DNA from: Cytobacillus kochii
GTDB taxonomy: Bacteria; Bacillota; Bacilli; Bacillales; Cytobacillaceae
Direction: 5' to 3'
Assembly (NCBI RefSeq): GCF_020171845.1
Contig: NZ_JAIVAM010000013.1
Span: 1-64,000 of the forward strand
DNA: 64,000 bases
Shown here: one piece after another, positions 6,473 to 14,717 of the stretch
How the letters are laid out: each line of letters opens with the position of its first letter
How positions within the stretch are numbered: the first letter of the stretch is position 1
The notes under the pieces: model-generated
Told to the model about the DNA's origin: nothing
What the model saw: only the letters and a program-made list of their open reading frames with translations
Databases searched by the model: none
Position numbers and translations under genes: made by a program

Positions 6473-6994
6473 ATGAAATGGACTTTAAGTCAGTTACAGA
6501 AATATCGAAGCAAGGACTTCTCTTTTGATGAAATCGTCAATGTGGATGAAGTAGTCAAAATGGATGCTGAAATCAGAGATGCATCGCCAATGAGGATTAC
6601 TGGTCGAGCAGATATTGATTCTGAGAAAGTGATTATCCATTTTAAAATGGAAGGTCATTTGATTCTCCCTTGTTCTCGCACATTAGTTGACGTTAAATAT
6701 CCAATTAATGTGGAAACAATTGAAACATTCCTCTTGAAAGCTAGTGATTATGAAACTGAAGAGGAAGTTCATCAAGTGCAAGGTGATGTAATAGACATGA
6801 TGCCTATTATACATGAACTGCTTGTGCTTGAGGTCCCTATGCAAGTATTCTGCGATGATAGCGGTGAAGAGGGCGCTCCTCAATCAGGAAAAGATTGGGA
6901 GGTCATTTCCGAGCAAGAGAAAACGGAAAAGATTGATCCACGTCTTGCTGGACTTGCTCAGCTACTTAATCAAAAGGATTCTTCTGACTCATAA
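6473..6994 (+). CDS. ylbN: YceD/DUF177 family protein (YlbN)
   Basis: A 173-residue protein of the YceD family, which in bacteria and plants is linked to 23S rRNA accumulation and is nearly always encoded before rpmF. The start is the ATG at 6473 (MKWTLSQLQKY), behind GGGGTGA, not the GTG at 6464. Homologues begin MKW in the same way. The family's conserved central phrase is visible as LILPCSRTLVDVKYPI (about residues 63-78) and the acidic patch VIDMMPIIHELLVLEVPM follows. The DPRLAGLAQLL tail is also typical. It is co-transcribed with rpmF. Confidence 0.9.
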   Translation: MKWTLSQLQKYRSKDFSFDEIVNVDEVVKMDAEIRDASPMRITGRADIDSEKVIIHFKMEGHLILPCSRTLVDVKYPINVETIETFLLKASDYETEEEVHQVQGDVIDMMPIIHELLVLEVPMQVFCDDSGEEGAPQSGKDWEVISEQEKTEKIDPRLAGLAQLLNQKDSSDS

Positions 6995-7143
6995 CTGGAA
7001 GAAAACAGTGAAAACTGGTCTTAATAATTTTTTCTTCATAGTGTATGTTCAAAATATAGAGAGGCCTTTTCTACTCTATTTTATTAATAGAAGTTAATCC
7101 TCAAGTTTGAACGACTCTAAATCTCTATAAGGAGGTGGGAATA

Positions 7144-7317
7144 ATGGCTGTACCTTTTAGAAGAACATCTAAAACTGCAAAAAGACAACGTCGTACCCAT
7201 TTTAAATTACAGGTTCCTGGTATGGTAGAATGCCCAAATTGTGGTGAAATGAAACTTTCACACCGCGTTTGTAAAGCTTGTGGAACTTACAAAGGAAAAG
7301 AAGTTGTAAACAACTAA
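7144..7317 (+). CDS. rpmF: 50S ribosomal protein L32
   Basis: A 57-residue ribosomal protein with the family start [19 protein letters not shown]. The zinc-binding type is present, with CPNC at residues ~30-33 and CKAC at ~43-46. The ATG at 7144 follows AAGGAGGTGGG. Because this is the four-cysteine form, it depends on zinc. An intrinsic terminator lies 15 bases after the stop, so ylbN-rpmF ends here. Confidence 0.97.
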   Translation: MAVPFRRTSKTAKRQRRTHFKLQVPGMVECPNCGEMKLSHRVCKACGTYKGKEVVNN

Positions 7318-7332
7318 TTTTTCATATGACAA

Positions 7333-7366
7333 AACGCTGGAGCAATAAAAGCTTCAGCGTTTTTTC
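7333..7366 (+). terminator. Terminator of ylbN-rpmF
   Basis: AACGCTGGAGC (7333-7343) pairs with GCTTCAGCGTT (7351-7361) around a seven-base loop and runs into a T tract. The 170 bases that follow, up to the next gene, hold no clear element. Confidence 0.9.
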
Positions 7367-7534
7367 TATTGTCAATTTAGCTGGCATAGTAGATAAGATA
7401 TGTAGTGAAGTATTCTTGAGCACTTGTAATCACCTATTACGCATCATCCAAGGTATAAGCACAATGGACCTAAATGCTTTGCAAAACGGATTCCTAATTA
7501 TCTTAGTTATATTATACTTTTTAAAGGAGATTTG

Positions 7535-8302
7535 ATGATAATGAGCAGTTATCTAATACATAAAGAAGAAAATTTGCTTGTGTTCACGATTACTAGAGAA
7601 CATAAGAGAAATGCCATTAATTATGAGGTAATGGATGGCCTACTTAAAGTAATTGAAATGACTAAACAAGAAGCAAACATAAAAGGCTTGGTCATCACTG
7701 GAGAAGGAGAGAGTGCTTTTTGCTCTGGTGGTGACTTATCTGCTTTTCAAAATTTGATCACTGCAGAAGATGCCTATAACATGCTATCTAAAATGTCAAA
7801 GATTTTATATAAGCTCACTACACTCAACAAGCCGACAATTGCCCTTATTAATGGAACGGCAGTAGGTGGTGGATGTGAACTAGCTACAGCATGTGATTTC
7901 CGCATCGCTAAAAAAGGAACGAAAATGGGCTTTATTCAAGGTACTTTAGCCATTACTACAGGTTGGGGCGGAGGTAGCCTATTGTTAGAGAAGTTGGAGA
8001 ACGAAGTCGCTTTAAAGTTACTGATGGAAGCTAGGCCACTGCCGGCAGAAGACTTGTATAAAAAAGGTTTTATTCATGCTATTTATGATCAAGTGAGTAT
8101 GGAAGTAGTGCAACAATTCTTTGCCAACATTAATAGAATTCATACAGATGTTTTATCTGCCTATAAAGAGATCCTTGTTCGTAAGTGGAAGGTCACACAA
8201 TTAGAAAAAAGAATGGAAGAAGAAGTTCGCACTTGCTCGACCCTTTGGAGTATGGAAAGTCATCATCAAGCGGTCAATAAATTTTTAACAAAAAATAAGT
8301 AA
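7535..8302 (+). CDS. Enoyl-CoA hydratase/isomerase-superfamily protein
   Basis: A 255-residue crotonase-fold protein. The ATG at 7535 lies five bases after AAAGGAGA; a TTG at 7532 and an ATG at 7541 are alternatives. The CoA-binding/oxyanion-hole segments are present: SAFCSGGDLSAF (about residues 63-74) and INGTAVGGGCELATACDF (about 108-125), the latter keeping the first catalytic Glu. The second glutamate, normally in a PEI..G..PG.GG motif, is absent: the segment reads FIQGTLAITTGWGGG. A true hydratase is therefore doubtful. Decarboxylase-type members with a WGG segment, such as ethylmalonyl-CoA decarboxylase, are an alternative. It stands alone between rpmF and rsfA, 1.5 kb before an acyl-CoA carboxylase operon. 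Confidence 0.85.
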   Translation: MIMSSYLIHKEENLLVFTITREHKRNAINYEVMDGLLKVIEMTKQEANIKGLVITGEGESAFCSGGDLSAFQNLITAEDAYNMLSKMSKILYKLTTLNKPTIALINGTAVGGGCELATACDFRIAKKGTKMGFIQGTLAITTGWGGGSLLLEKLENEVALKLLMEARPLPAEDLYKKGFIHAIYDQVSMEVVQQFFANINRIHTDVLSAYKEILVRKWKVTQLEKRMEEEVRTCSTLWSMESHHQAVNKFLTKNK

Positions 8303-8394
8303 ATAAAGAAAACGAGTGAATATCCCATGTTTAAGTCTATCTTTTCTAGTATAAGCATAAGATGAAATAAAAACACTACTAGGAGGGGTTAGGG

Positions 8395-8976
8395 ATGTCT
8401 TCTACTCGTCAAGATGCGTGGTCACAAGATGAAGATATTTTGCTAGCGGAAGTCGTTCTTCGCCAGATAAGAGGGGGAGGAACACAACTTCAAGCATTTG
8501 AAGAAGTGGGTAAAAAGCTATCGAGAACAGGCGCTGCATGTGGGTTTCGTTGGAACTCTTATGTAAGAAAGCAATATAAGAAAGCGATAGATGTAGCAAA
8601 GAAACAACGGAAAGAATTAAAGAACCGTAAAAAGGACCCAGAACTAACATCATTGGTTGTTGAAGAGGCGGCAAAAGATAAACAGGTTTCAAGCCACCAG
8701 CAATTAAGCTTTAATGAAATTGTAGAGAGCCTTAAATCTGTATATGAACAAGCGGAAAACGCCAATTCTGCTGAAAAAAACTCATTATCTCAGTATGAGG
8801 GCAAAATTATTTCTTTAGAAAAACAAACTTATTATTTAGCTGCTGAAAATGAAAGGTTATTAAAAGAAATACAAACATTGGAGCAGGATTATAAGGCGCT
8901 TGTAGAAATAATGGAGAAGGCAAGAAAAATGGTTGTACTAAAAACAGACGATCGCGAAAAAAATGTTCGTGTTTAG
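8395..8976 (+). CDS. rsfA: RsfA-family prespore transcription regulator
   Basis: A 193-residue DNA-binding regulator. The first ~65 residues form a Myb/SANT-like domain with the family signature [19 protein letters not shown]…[19 protein letters not shown], then [13 protein letters not shown]. The C-terminal half (~115-185) is a long coiled coil ([26 protein letters not shown]). It is shorter than I recall for B. subtilis RsfA. RsfA tunes sigma-F-dependent genes in the forespore. The start ATG follows AGGAGGGGTTAGGG. I could not find a convincing forespore promoter directly upstream. The gene's place between rpmF and ylbP is as in B. subtilis. Confidence 0.92.
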   Translation: MSSTRQDAWSQDEDILLAEVVLRQIRGGGTQLQAFEEVGKKLSRTGAACGFRWNSYVRKQYKKAIDVAKKQRKELKNRKKDPELTSLVVEEAAKDKQVSSHQQLSFNEIVESLKSVYEQAENANSAEKNSLSQYEGKIISLEKQTYYLAAENERLLKEIQTLEQDYKALVEIMEKARKMVVLKTDDREKNVRV

Positions 8977-9057
8977 TTTCTATCTAACAATTACTAATGA
9001 TACTATTTATACTTAAATTTCCTTATACAGTTTATTTCAAATTATAAACATAAAAGA

Positions 9058-9079
9058 GCACTCCATCCTAATGGAGTGC
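9058..9079. terminator. Terminator between rsfA and ylbP
   Basis: GCACTCCAT (9058-9066) pairs perfectly with ATGGAGTGC (9071-9079) around CCTA. On the minus strand the T-rich TCTTTTATG follows, making it the ylbP terminator. It may also stop rsfA transcripts arriving from the left. Confidence 0.8.
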
Positions 9080-9089
9080 CTATTTATGT

Positions 9090-9575
9090 TTATTCGTCTT
9101 CTTTTAAAGATTCCTTTACCATACCTTCGGGAAACCATAGAACAGGATTTTCCCCTAAATCCCTATCCATATCATATTGGGCTGAAGTGAAGCCCATCTT
9201 TTCCCAGAATTCCTTTGACTTAATTCTCGTGTTTGTCTTAATAGGTAGGTTAAAGCTCTTGGCGAAGTTAACAAGTGCTGTTCCATAACCTTTTGATTGA
9301 TAATCCTTCAATACTTCAAGCTTCCAAAGTTCTAAATAATCATGAGAAGGTTGGAAGTAACGGTCGAATTTAGCTTCTACTTTATAAAGGCTCATGCGGG
9401 CAACGAGTAGGTCCCCAAAGTAAATGCCATAAAAAGGCGATTGGCTTCCGTTTTCTATTATATTGCCTTCTAGATCCTCGAGCATTGATAATTCTTGAAG
9501 ACCATATTCTTTAAACTTTTTAAAATCTTCTAAGGTTCTGTAATTTACTTTTAGTCTTTCAACTTTATAGCTCAT
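9090..9575 (-). CDS. ylbP: GNAT-family N-acetyltransferase YlbP
   Basis: A 161-residue acetyltransferase-fold protein. The acetyl-CoA-binding motif A is visible as LWKLEVLKDYQSKGYGTALVNFA (about residues 82-104, with the Q/RxxGxG/A-like QSKGYG). KEFWEKMGF (about 122-130) is the usual C-terminal GNAT motif. The substrate is unknown. The gene is leftward, with its start ATG behind AGGGGGATGA, and lies opposite rsfA exactly as in B. subtilis. Its upstream gap faces the carboxylase operon and carries that operon's control sites. Confidence 0.92.
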   Translation of the reverse strand: MSYKVERLKVNYRTLEDFKKFKEYGLQELSMLEDLEGNIIENGSQSPFYGIYFGDLLVARMSLYKVEAKFDRYFQPSHDYLELWKLEVLKDYQSKGYGTALVNFAKSFNLPIKTNTRIKSKEFWEKMGFTSAQYDMDRDLGENPVLWFPEGMVKESLKEDE

Positions 9576-9716
9576 GATTCATCCCCCTAAAACACCTATG
9601 TAATTTATTGAATGCGCTTACTCTATATCATTATATAACAATATTAAGAAAATTTCTTTAGTAAACTGTCATTCTTTTATCATTCAAGACATAAAAATGT
9701 ATTGTTCAAAAATAAA

Positions 9717-9730
9717 CGTAAGCGTTTTCA
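9717..9730 (+). promoter_or_regulatory. Candidate CcpA-binding cre site before the carboxylase operon
   Basis: CGTAAGCGTTTTCA matches the catabolite-responsive element consensus TGWAANCGNTNWCA at all but the first base. It lies 110 bases before the biotin carboxylase start in the 264-base gap divergent from ylbP. Repression of the acyl-CoA carboxylase genes by CcpA during growth on sugar is inferred. Confidence 0.7.
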
Positions 9731-9839
9731 ATAAAAAAGAAGGAAAAAGAGCGAACCTTGTAGAAATAGGGAATATTGCGATAAATTATATTTATTTGCA
9801 TTTGGTTATTGTAACAACGAACGAAGGGAGAATAAATGA

Positions 9840-11186
9840 TTGCAGAAAATTTTAATTGCCAATAGAGGAGAAATTGCCTTAAGAATTATTAAAACTTGTA
9901 AAGCACTGGGAATCGAAACGATAGCAATATACTCAGAGGCAGATGAAGGGTTGCCTTTTGTTATCGAGGCAGATCAAGCATTTCTCATTGGACCACCACC
10001 GGTCAATCAATCTTATTTAAATGTTGAGAAAATCATTCAAATAGCTTTAGCAGAGAAAGTTGATGCCATTCATCCAGGCTATGGTTTCTTATCTGAGAAT
10101 GCAGAATTTGCTAGGAGAATTCATGCAGCGGGTATTATCTTTATCGGTCCAAACCCTGACACAATTGAAAAAATGGGAGATAAGATTATTTCCAGGCAAA
10201 CGATGGAAAAAGCGGGTGTACCTATTGTGCCCGGTAGCAATAGTGGTGTTGTAACAGTCGAAGCTGCTCTTGCTTTAGCTGAAACATATGGTTACCCTAT
10301 TATGCTTAAGGCAAGTGGGGGCGGTGGTGGAATCGGTATGGTGCGCTGTGAAACTGAGCAAGCGCTCAAAAATGCCTTCTCCTCGACAAAATCAAGAGCG
10401 AAAGCATACTTTGGCAGTGATGAAGTATTCGTAGAAAAGTGTATAGAGGGTAGTCGTCATATTGAGGTACAAATATTTGGTGATGATAAGGGACAAATTG
10501 TTAGCTTATTTGAAAGAGATTGTTCTATTCAAAGAAGGCATCAGAAAGTCATTGAGGAATCGCCTAGCCCTTCTCTATCAACGGAAACGAGGGATAAGAT
10601 GCTTGAGACTGCTATTAAAGCAGGCGAGGCAGTAGGTTATAAAAATGCTGGTACCGTTGAATTTATCGTCGATGCGGATGAGAATTTCTACTTTCTTGAA
10701 ATGAATACTCGTCTCCAAGTCGAGCATCCTGTCACAGAACAAATCACCGGGATAGACCTCGTGGAATGGCAAATTGAGATTGCTAAAGGGAATGAACTTC
10801 CCCTTAAGCAAAGTGAAATTAAATCAGTTGGACATGCGATGGAGTTCCGCCTGTATGCGGAAGATCCCGTTACATTTATGCCTTCACCTGGTACGATTAG
10901 TGAACTAAAATGGGGAAACCTTGATAGTGTCCGTATTGATTATGGCTATGTTGAAGGTTCTAAAGTAACTCCATTTTACGATCCAATGATAGCAAAATGT
11001 ATTATAAACGGGGAGAACCGAGAGGAAACATTACAAAAGGCAGCACAATTTTTTAATGATCTAGAAATTTCCGGTATTAAAACGAATGCTCCGTTGTTTG
11101 TAGAAATTTTAGATGATCAAGATTTTAGTAAAGGTAAATATACAACTGATTTTTTGAAAAATAAATCTTTAATAAAAAAACAGTAA
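9840..11186 (+). CDS. Biotin carboxylase subunit of an acyl-CoA carboxylase
   Basis: Carboxylates the biotin of the carrier protein using ATP and bicarbonate. The 448-residue length is standard. It begins KILIANRGEIALRIIKTCK and has the ATP-grasp glycine loop KASGGGGGIGMVR (about residues 157-169), FVEKCIEGSRHIEVQ and the active-site FLEMNTRLQVEHPVTEQ (about 287-303). The chosen TTG start at 9840 follows GAAGGGAG by nine bases. An ATG at 9836 in another frame opens only nine codons. A small carrier and a carboxyltransferase follow, as in the yngH-yngHB-yngE set of B. subtilis. With a four-subunit AccABCD not encoded here, this is probably a propionyl-, methylcrotonyl- or similar acyl-CoA carboxylase. 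Confidence 0.92.
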   Translation: MQKILIANRGEIALRIIKTCKALGIETIAIYSEADEGLPFVIEADQAFLIGPPPVNQSYLNVEKIIQIALAEKVDAIHPGYGFLSENAEFARRIHAAGIIFIGPNPDTIEKMGDKIISRQTMEKAGVPIVPGSNSGVVTVEAALALAETYGYPIMLKASGGGGGIGMVRCETEQALKNAFSSTKSRAKAYFGSDEVFVEKCIEGSRHIEVQIFGDDKGQIVSLFERDCSIQRRHQKVIEESPSPSLSTETRDKMLETAIKAGEAVGYKNAGTVEFIVDADENFYFLEMNTRLQVEHPVTEQITGIDLVEWQIEIAKGNELPLKQSEIKSVGHAMEFRLYAEDPVTFMPSPGTISELKWGNLDSVRIDYGYVEGSKVTPFYDPMIAKCIINGENREETLQKAAQFFNDLEISGIKTNAPLFVEILDDQDFSKGKYTTDFLKNKSLIKKQ

Positions 11187-11209
11187 TACAACCCAAGGAG
11201 GAAAAGAAA

Positions 11210-11422
11210 ATGAAAGAAATCGTAGCAAATATGGCAGGTACAGTTCTTAATGTGTTAGTTGCAAATGGTGATGAAATTACTGCAGGGCAAGAAGTGCTTG
11301 TCTTAGAAAGTATGAAAATGGAAATTCCTGTTGAGAGCAATGAAGGCGGTAAGGTAGCTGAATTAAAAGTTAATATCGGTGATTTTGTAAATGAAGGCGA
11401 TTCTTTATTAGTTTTAGAATAA
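11210..11422 (+). CDS. Biotin/lipoyl attachment carrier protein
   Basis: A 70-residue stand-alone biotinyl domain. The biotin acceptor is Lys36 in ESMKMEIPV. The hallmark AGTV, NGD and hydrophobic strand pattern surrounds it, so almost the entire protein is the carrier domain, as in B. subtilis BLAP/YngHB. AAGGAGGAAAAGAAA precedes the ATG, 23 bases after the biotin carboxylase stop. It carries carboxybiotin between the subunits on either side. Confidence 0.93.
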   Translation: MKEIVANMAGTVLNVLVANGDEITAGQEVLVLESMKMEIPVESNEGGKVAELKVNIGDFVNEGDSLLVLE

Positions 11423-11435
11423 GGAGAGATAAATC

Positions 11436-12977
11436 ATGACAACGATACAAACATTAACAGACGATTTAAAAGAGAGACGAAAGAAAATTGAAGCGGGTGG
11501 TGCACCTAAATACCACGAAAAGCTGGAAGGCCAAAATAAATTATTTGCACGAAAGCGTTTGGAACTATTATTGGATGATGGTTTTTACGAAGAAGATGGT
11601 AAGTTTGCTAACTGTAGTGAGGAAGGATTGCCAGCTGATGGAGTCATCACAGCAGTAGGAAAGATTAATGGGCGCACAGTTTGTGTGATGGCGAATGATT
11701 CTACTATTAAAGCAGGATCATGGGGAGCTAGAACAGTTGAAAAGATTATTCGAATTCAAGAAACAGCTGAAAAACTTAAAGCTCCTTTGCTTTATTTAGT
11801 AGATTCAGCCGGTGCAAGAATAACTGATCAATTAGATATGTTTCCAAACCGTAGAGGTGCTGGGAGAATTTTTCATAATCAAGTAAAACTTTCAGGTGTT
11901 GTACCACAAGTTTGTTTACTATTTGGACCATCGGCAGCAGGCGGCGCGTATATTCCCGCTTTTTGTGATATTGTCATTATGGTAGACGGGAATGCTTCTA
12001 TGTATTTAGGATCACCAAGAATGGCGGAAAAAGTGATTGGGGAAAAGGTTTCCCTAGAAGAAATGGGCGGTGCAAGAATGCATTGTTCTGTTAGTGGTTG
12101 TGGTGATTACTTAGCATACAGTGAAGAAGAAGCGATTACAGTTGCACAAAACTATTTATCTTATTTTCCGGGGAATTTTCAAGAGTTACCTCCAACTAAA
12201 GAATCTGTGGCGCCTAAAGCTGGTAAGTCTTTAGAAGAGATCATTCCTGTGAATCAAAATGCCCCATTTGATATGTATGAATGTATTGAACAACTCGTTG
12301 ATGAGAATAGTTTTTTTGAAATGAAGAAATTATTCGCAGCTGAACTTATTACTGGAATAGCGAGAATAGATGGAAAGCCAGTCGGAATTATAGCGAATCA
12401 GCCAAAGGTTAAGGGTGGCGTTCTTTTCGTTGACTCGGCTGACAAAGCAGCAAAGTTTATCTCACTATGCGATGCTTATCATATTCCATTGTTATTTCTA
12501 GCGGATGTTCCAGGGTTTATGATTGGCACAAAAGTAGAAAGAGCAGGTATTATTAGACATGGTGCGAAGTTAATTGCGGCAATGAGTTCCGCGACAGTAC
12601 CGAAGATTTCAGTTATTGTCAGGAAAGCTTACGGTGCGGGATTGTATGCGATGGCGGGACCTGCTTTTGAACCGGATTGCTGTATTGCCTTACCAACTGC
12701 TCAAATAGCCGTTATGGGACCTGAGGCTGCAGTTAATGCTGTTTATTCTAATAAGATTAATGAAATTGAAGATATGAAAGAGCGCATTGCGTATGTACAA
12801 GAAAAACAAAAAGAATATAAGGAAACAATTGATATTTATAAATTGGCATCGGAACTCATTATAGATGATATTATCGCTCCTGACGAGCTTAGAAGTGCCC
12901 TTATTAACCGCTTTGAGTTATACGCAACAAAAGATATACCAATCGTTTCGAGAAAACACCCAGTAAATCCAGTTTAA
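11436..12977 (+). CDS. Acyl-CoA carboxylase carboxyltransferase subunit (PccB/MmdA family)
   Basis: Transfers carboxyl from biotin to an acyl-CoA. The 513-residue protein has the two-half crotonase-like carboxyltransferase fold. In the N half, LLYLVDSAGARITDQLDMFPNR and FGPSAAGGAYIPAFCD are seen (about residues 120-180). In the C half, LLFLADVPGFMIGTKVERAGIIRHGAKL and MAGPAFEPD follow (about 352-415). It starts 13 bases after the carrier gene behind AAGGAGAGA. The closest family members act on propionyl-CoA, methylmalonyl-CoA or methylcrotonyl-CoA; the sequence alone does not fix the substrate. A strong terminator follows. Confidence 0.92.
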   Translation: MTTIQTLTDDLKERRKKIEAGGAPKYHEKLEGQNKLFARKRLELLLDDGFYEEDGKFANCSEEGLPADGVITAVGKINGRTVCVMANDSTIKAGSWGARTVEKIIRIQETAEKLKAPLLYLVDSAGARITDQLDMFPNRRGAGRIFHNQVKLSGVVPQVCLLFGPSAAGGAYIPAFCDIVIMVDGNASMYLGSPRMAEKVIGEKVSLEEMGGARMHCSVSGCGDYLAYSEEEAITVAQNYLSYFPGNFQELPPTKESVAPKAGKSLEEIIPVNQNAPFDMYECIEQLVDENSFFEMKKLFAAELITGIARIDGKPVGIIANQPKVKGGVLFVDSADKAAKFISLCDAYHIPLLFLADVPGFMIGTKVERAGIIRHGAKLIAAMSSATVPKISVIVRKAYGAGLYAMAGPAFEPDCCIALPTAQIAVMGPEAAVNAVYSNKINEIEDMKERIAYVQEKQKEYKETIDIYKLASELIIDDIIAPDELRSALINRFELYATKDIPIVSRKHPVNPV

Positions 12978-12984
12978 AGACCCT

Positions 12985-13022
12985 ACCCTGACCTTTCTTA
13001 GGAGAGTAATCAGGGTTTTTTC
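12985..13022 (+). terminator. Terminator of the carboxylase operon
   Basis: ACCCTGA (12985-12991) pairs with TCAGGGT (13010-13016), extended by an inner CTTTC/GAGAG stem, and is followed by a T-rich tract. Confidence 0.88.
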
Positions 13023-13065
13023 TTTTATAGATATTGATTGATTGAATATCTGGAAAATGTACAAC

Positions 13066-13512
13066 CTACCCATTGACCTTATCGGTGCTAATATTTAAGT
13101 TTTGCTTTCTCAGTTGATTGATAAACTCAGTTTTGTTTTTAGGTGAAATGGCAATTGTTTTGAACTTCCCATAATTAATTTCAAGTTTATCAATAGACAA
13201 AGCAGGAGCTGTAAACGGGTTTTTCGTTTCCGTAACGCTGTGTATTTCAGCTATCTTGATTGTCCACCTAAAAGGGCCATATTGAATAGTAAGAACATCG
13301 CTTTTAATTGTATACCCTGTCTTAAGCCAAATCCACAGCAGACATAATCCAATGAGCGATAAAGTAAAGATTTTTATCCATGGTTTATCTAGAAACGATG
13401 GGCTTATCCAAACACCGAAGTTTGGAAAGAAGATGGGTGGAATAATAAAAATCAATGCACATAACCAATAGGTTATTGACAACCATAAATCTTTCTTTGA
13501 TGGAAAATACAT
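13066..13512 (-). CDS. Membrane protein with PH-like domain
   Basis: A 148-residue protein. Two transmembrane helices occupy about residues 11-32 and 45-63. The rest (~65-140) is a beta-rich domain with TIKSDVLTIQYGPFRWTIKIAEIHSVTETKNPFTAPALS, typical of the bacterial PH-like bPH_4/YyaB group, including the …PALSIDKLEI pattern. No function is known for this group. The gene is leftward, alone, and converges with the carboxylase operon. AAAGGAAATGATG precedes its start. Confidence 0.8.
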   Translation of the reverse strand: MYFPSKKDLWLSITYWLCALIFIIPPIFFPNFGVWISPSFLDKPWIKIFTLSLIGLCLLWIWLKTGYTIKSDVLTIQYGPFRWTIKIAEIHSVTETKNPFTAPALSIDKLEINYGKFKTIAISPKNKTEFINQLRKQNLNISTDKVNG

Positions 13513-13820
13513 ATCATCATTTCCTTTCGTTATTATGCATACGCTTTTCTTGTTTAATCGGTTTCGTAAATGTTAAAAAATTTACAAGTATTTACTTATT
13601 AGCTCCTATCATTATTTATTTTTAAAAGTGATACGAATGTACTCTGTTTAGATCTATATGGTTTATTTGGGTGTAGAATTTCTTAGTAATAATTATGTTA
13701 TAGCTAGTCAAACAAAAAAGAAAAATAGATGAAACTTTCAAGAAAAAAAGAATCGTCTCACCTTTCAATAGCTAAATTTGCTAAAATGAGACTAAATACA
13801 TTGTAAGTGAAGTGATAATG
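13513..13820 (+). promoter_or_regulatory. AT-rich gap before panE with an extended -10 promoter
   Basis: Most of this 308-base gap between divergent genes shows no recognisable element. Near its right end TG-C-TAAAAT (13779-13787) is an extended -10, about 35 bases before the panE start. No good -35 is visible. Confidence 0.4.
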
Positions 13821-14717
13821 ATGAAAATCGGGATTATTGGCGGGGGTTCTATCGGACTATTATATGCTTTCTATTTAAATAAACAACATGAGGTTACTCT
13901 TTATGTGCGTTCAGATGAGCAAAAGGACATTATCTCCTTAGAAGGTATCTTTTTAAATACGAAAGAAAATCGGAGGAATGAACGTATTCATGTTGAATAT
14001 ATACATAATTGGAAAGGGCAAGACGAGATTACCTTTGTTGCTGTAAAAGAATATCACCTTGACTCACTCCTTGCCACTCTTAGCATACATACAAAAACGT
14101 TATTTATCTTTCTGCAAAATGGTATGGGTCATTTAGAAAAGCTCGAACGGTTAAAAAATCAACAAGTCTATATTGGTACAGTTGAACATGGTGCACTAAA
14201 GGTAAATAAAAATGAAGTAAACCATACGGGGTTAGGAGTAACAAAGCTTGCTCCTTTAACTGAAAATGCTGAACCCATCCAACTTTTAAATGTAATGGCT
14301 AATAGCGAAGATTTTCCATTCATGCTTTATCAGAACTATGAGGAAATCATGCTGAAAAAATTAGTTGCAAATGCTGTGATTAACCCTTTGACAGCCATTT
14401 TAAAGATAAGAAATGGTTTACTAATTGAAGATCCATCTTATTTTAAAGTATTTAAAATCTTATTTACAGAAGTAACAGCTGCGCTTTCAATTAAAGAGAG
14501 TCAAGAGATCGAAGCATATGTTGTATCAATTTGTAGGAAGACTGCTCATAATCAATCATCAATGTTCAAAGATATTGTTGAAGGCAGGAAAACAGAAGTT
14601 GATGCAATTGTTGGTTACTGTCTTACTCAAGCAAAGAAAAATCAAGAGAGTGTACCATTATTAACATCTTGTTATTTTATGATCAAGGGGATGGAGAAAA
14701 AGGGGGAGAAGGATTGA
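13821..14717 (+). CDS. panE: 2-dehydropantoate 2-reductase
   Basis: Reduces ketopantoate to pantoate with NADPH in coenzyme A synthesis. The 298-residue protein starts at the ATG at 13821, giving the family N-terminus MKIGIIGGGSIGLLYAFYL with the NADP-binding GGGSIG loop; the upstream ATG at 13818 and GTG at 13812 are less likely. FLQNGMGHLEKL and YIGTVEHGALKVNKNEVNHTG (about residues 95-140) match PanE of B. subtilis (YlbQ), as does LKKLVANAVINPLTAILKIRNG, which holds the catalytic lysine and substrate-binding asparagine. It overlaps the next gene by four bases. Confidence 0.93.
   Translation: MKIGIIGGGSIGLLYAFYLNKQHEVTLYVRSDEQKDIISLEGIFLNTKENRRNERIHVEYIHNWKGQDEITFVAVKEYHLDSLLATLSIHTKTLFIFLQNGMGHLEKLERLKNQQVYIGTVEHGALKVNKNEVNHTGLGVTKLAPLTENAEPIQLLNVMANSEDFPFMLYQNYEEIMLKKLVANAVINPLTAILKIRNGLLIEDPSYFKVFKILFTEVTAALSIKESQEIEAYVVSICRKTAHNQSSMFKDIVEGRKTEVDAIVGYCLTQAKKNQESVPLLTSCYFMIKGMEKKGEKD

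Noticed and set aside
7514..7519. TATACT before the crotonase-fold gene as its promoter
   Set aside because: The transcript would begin inside the Shine-Dalgarno sequence and no -35 is present.
8317..8378. Forespore (sigma-F/G) promoter for rsfA
   Set aside because: TGAATA and GTATA occur, but no -10 at proper spacing; the best one would start RNA within the ribosome site.
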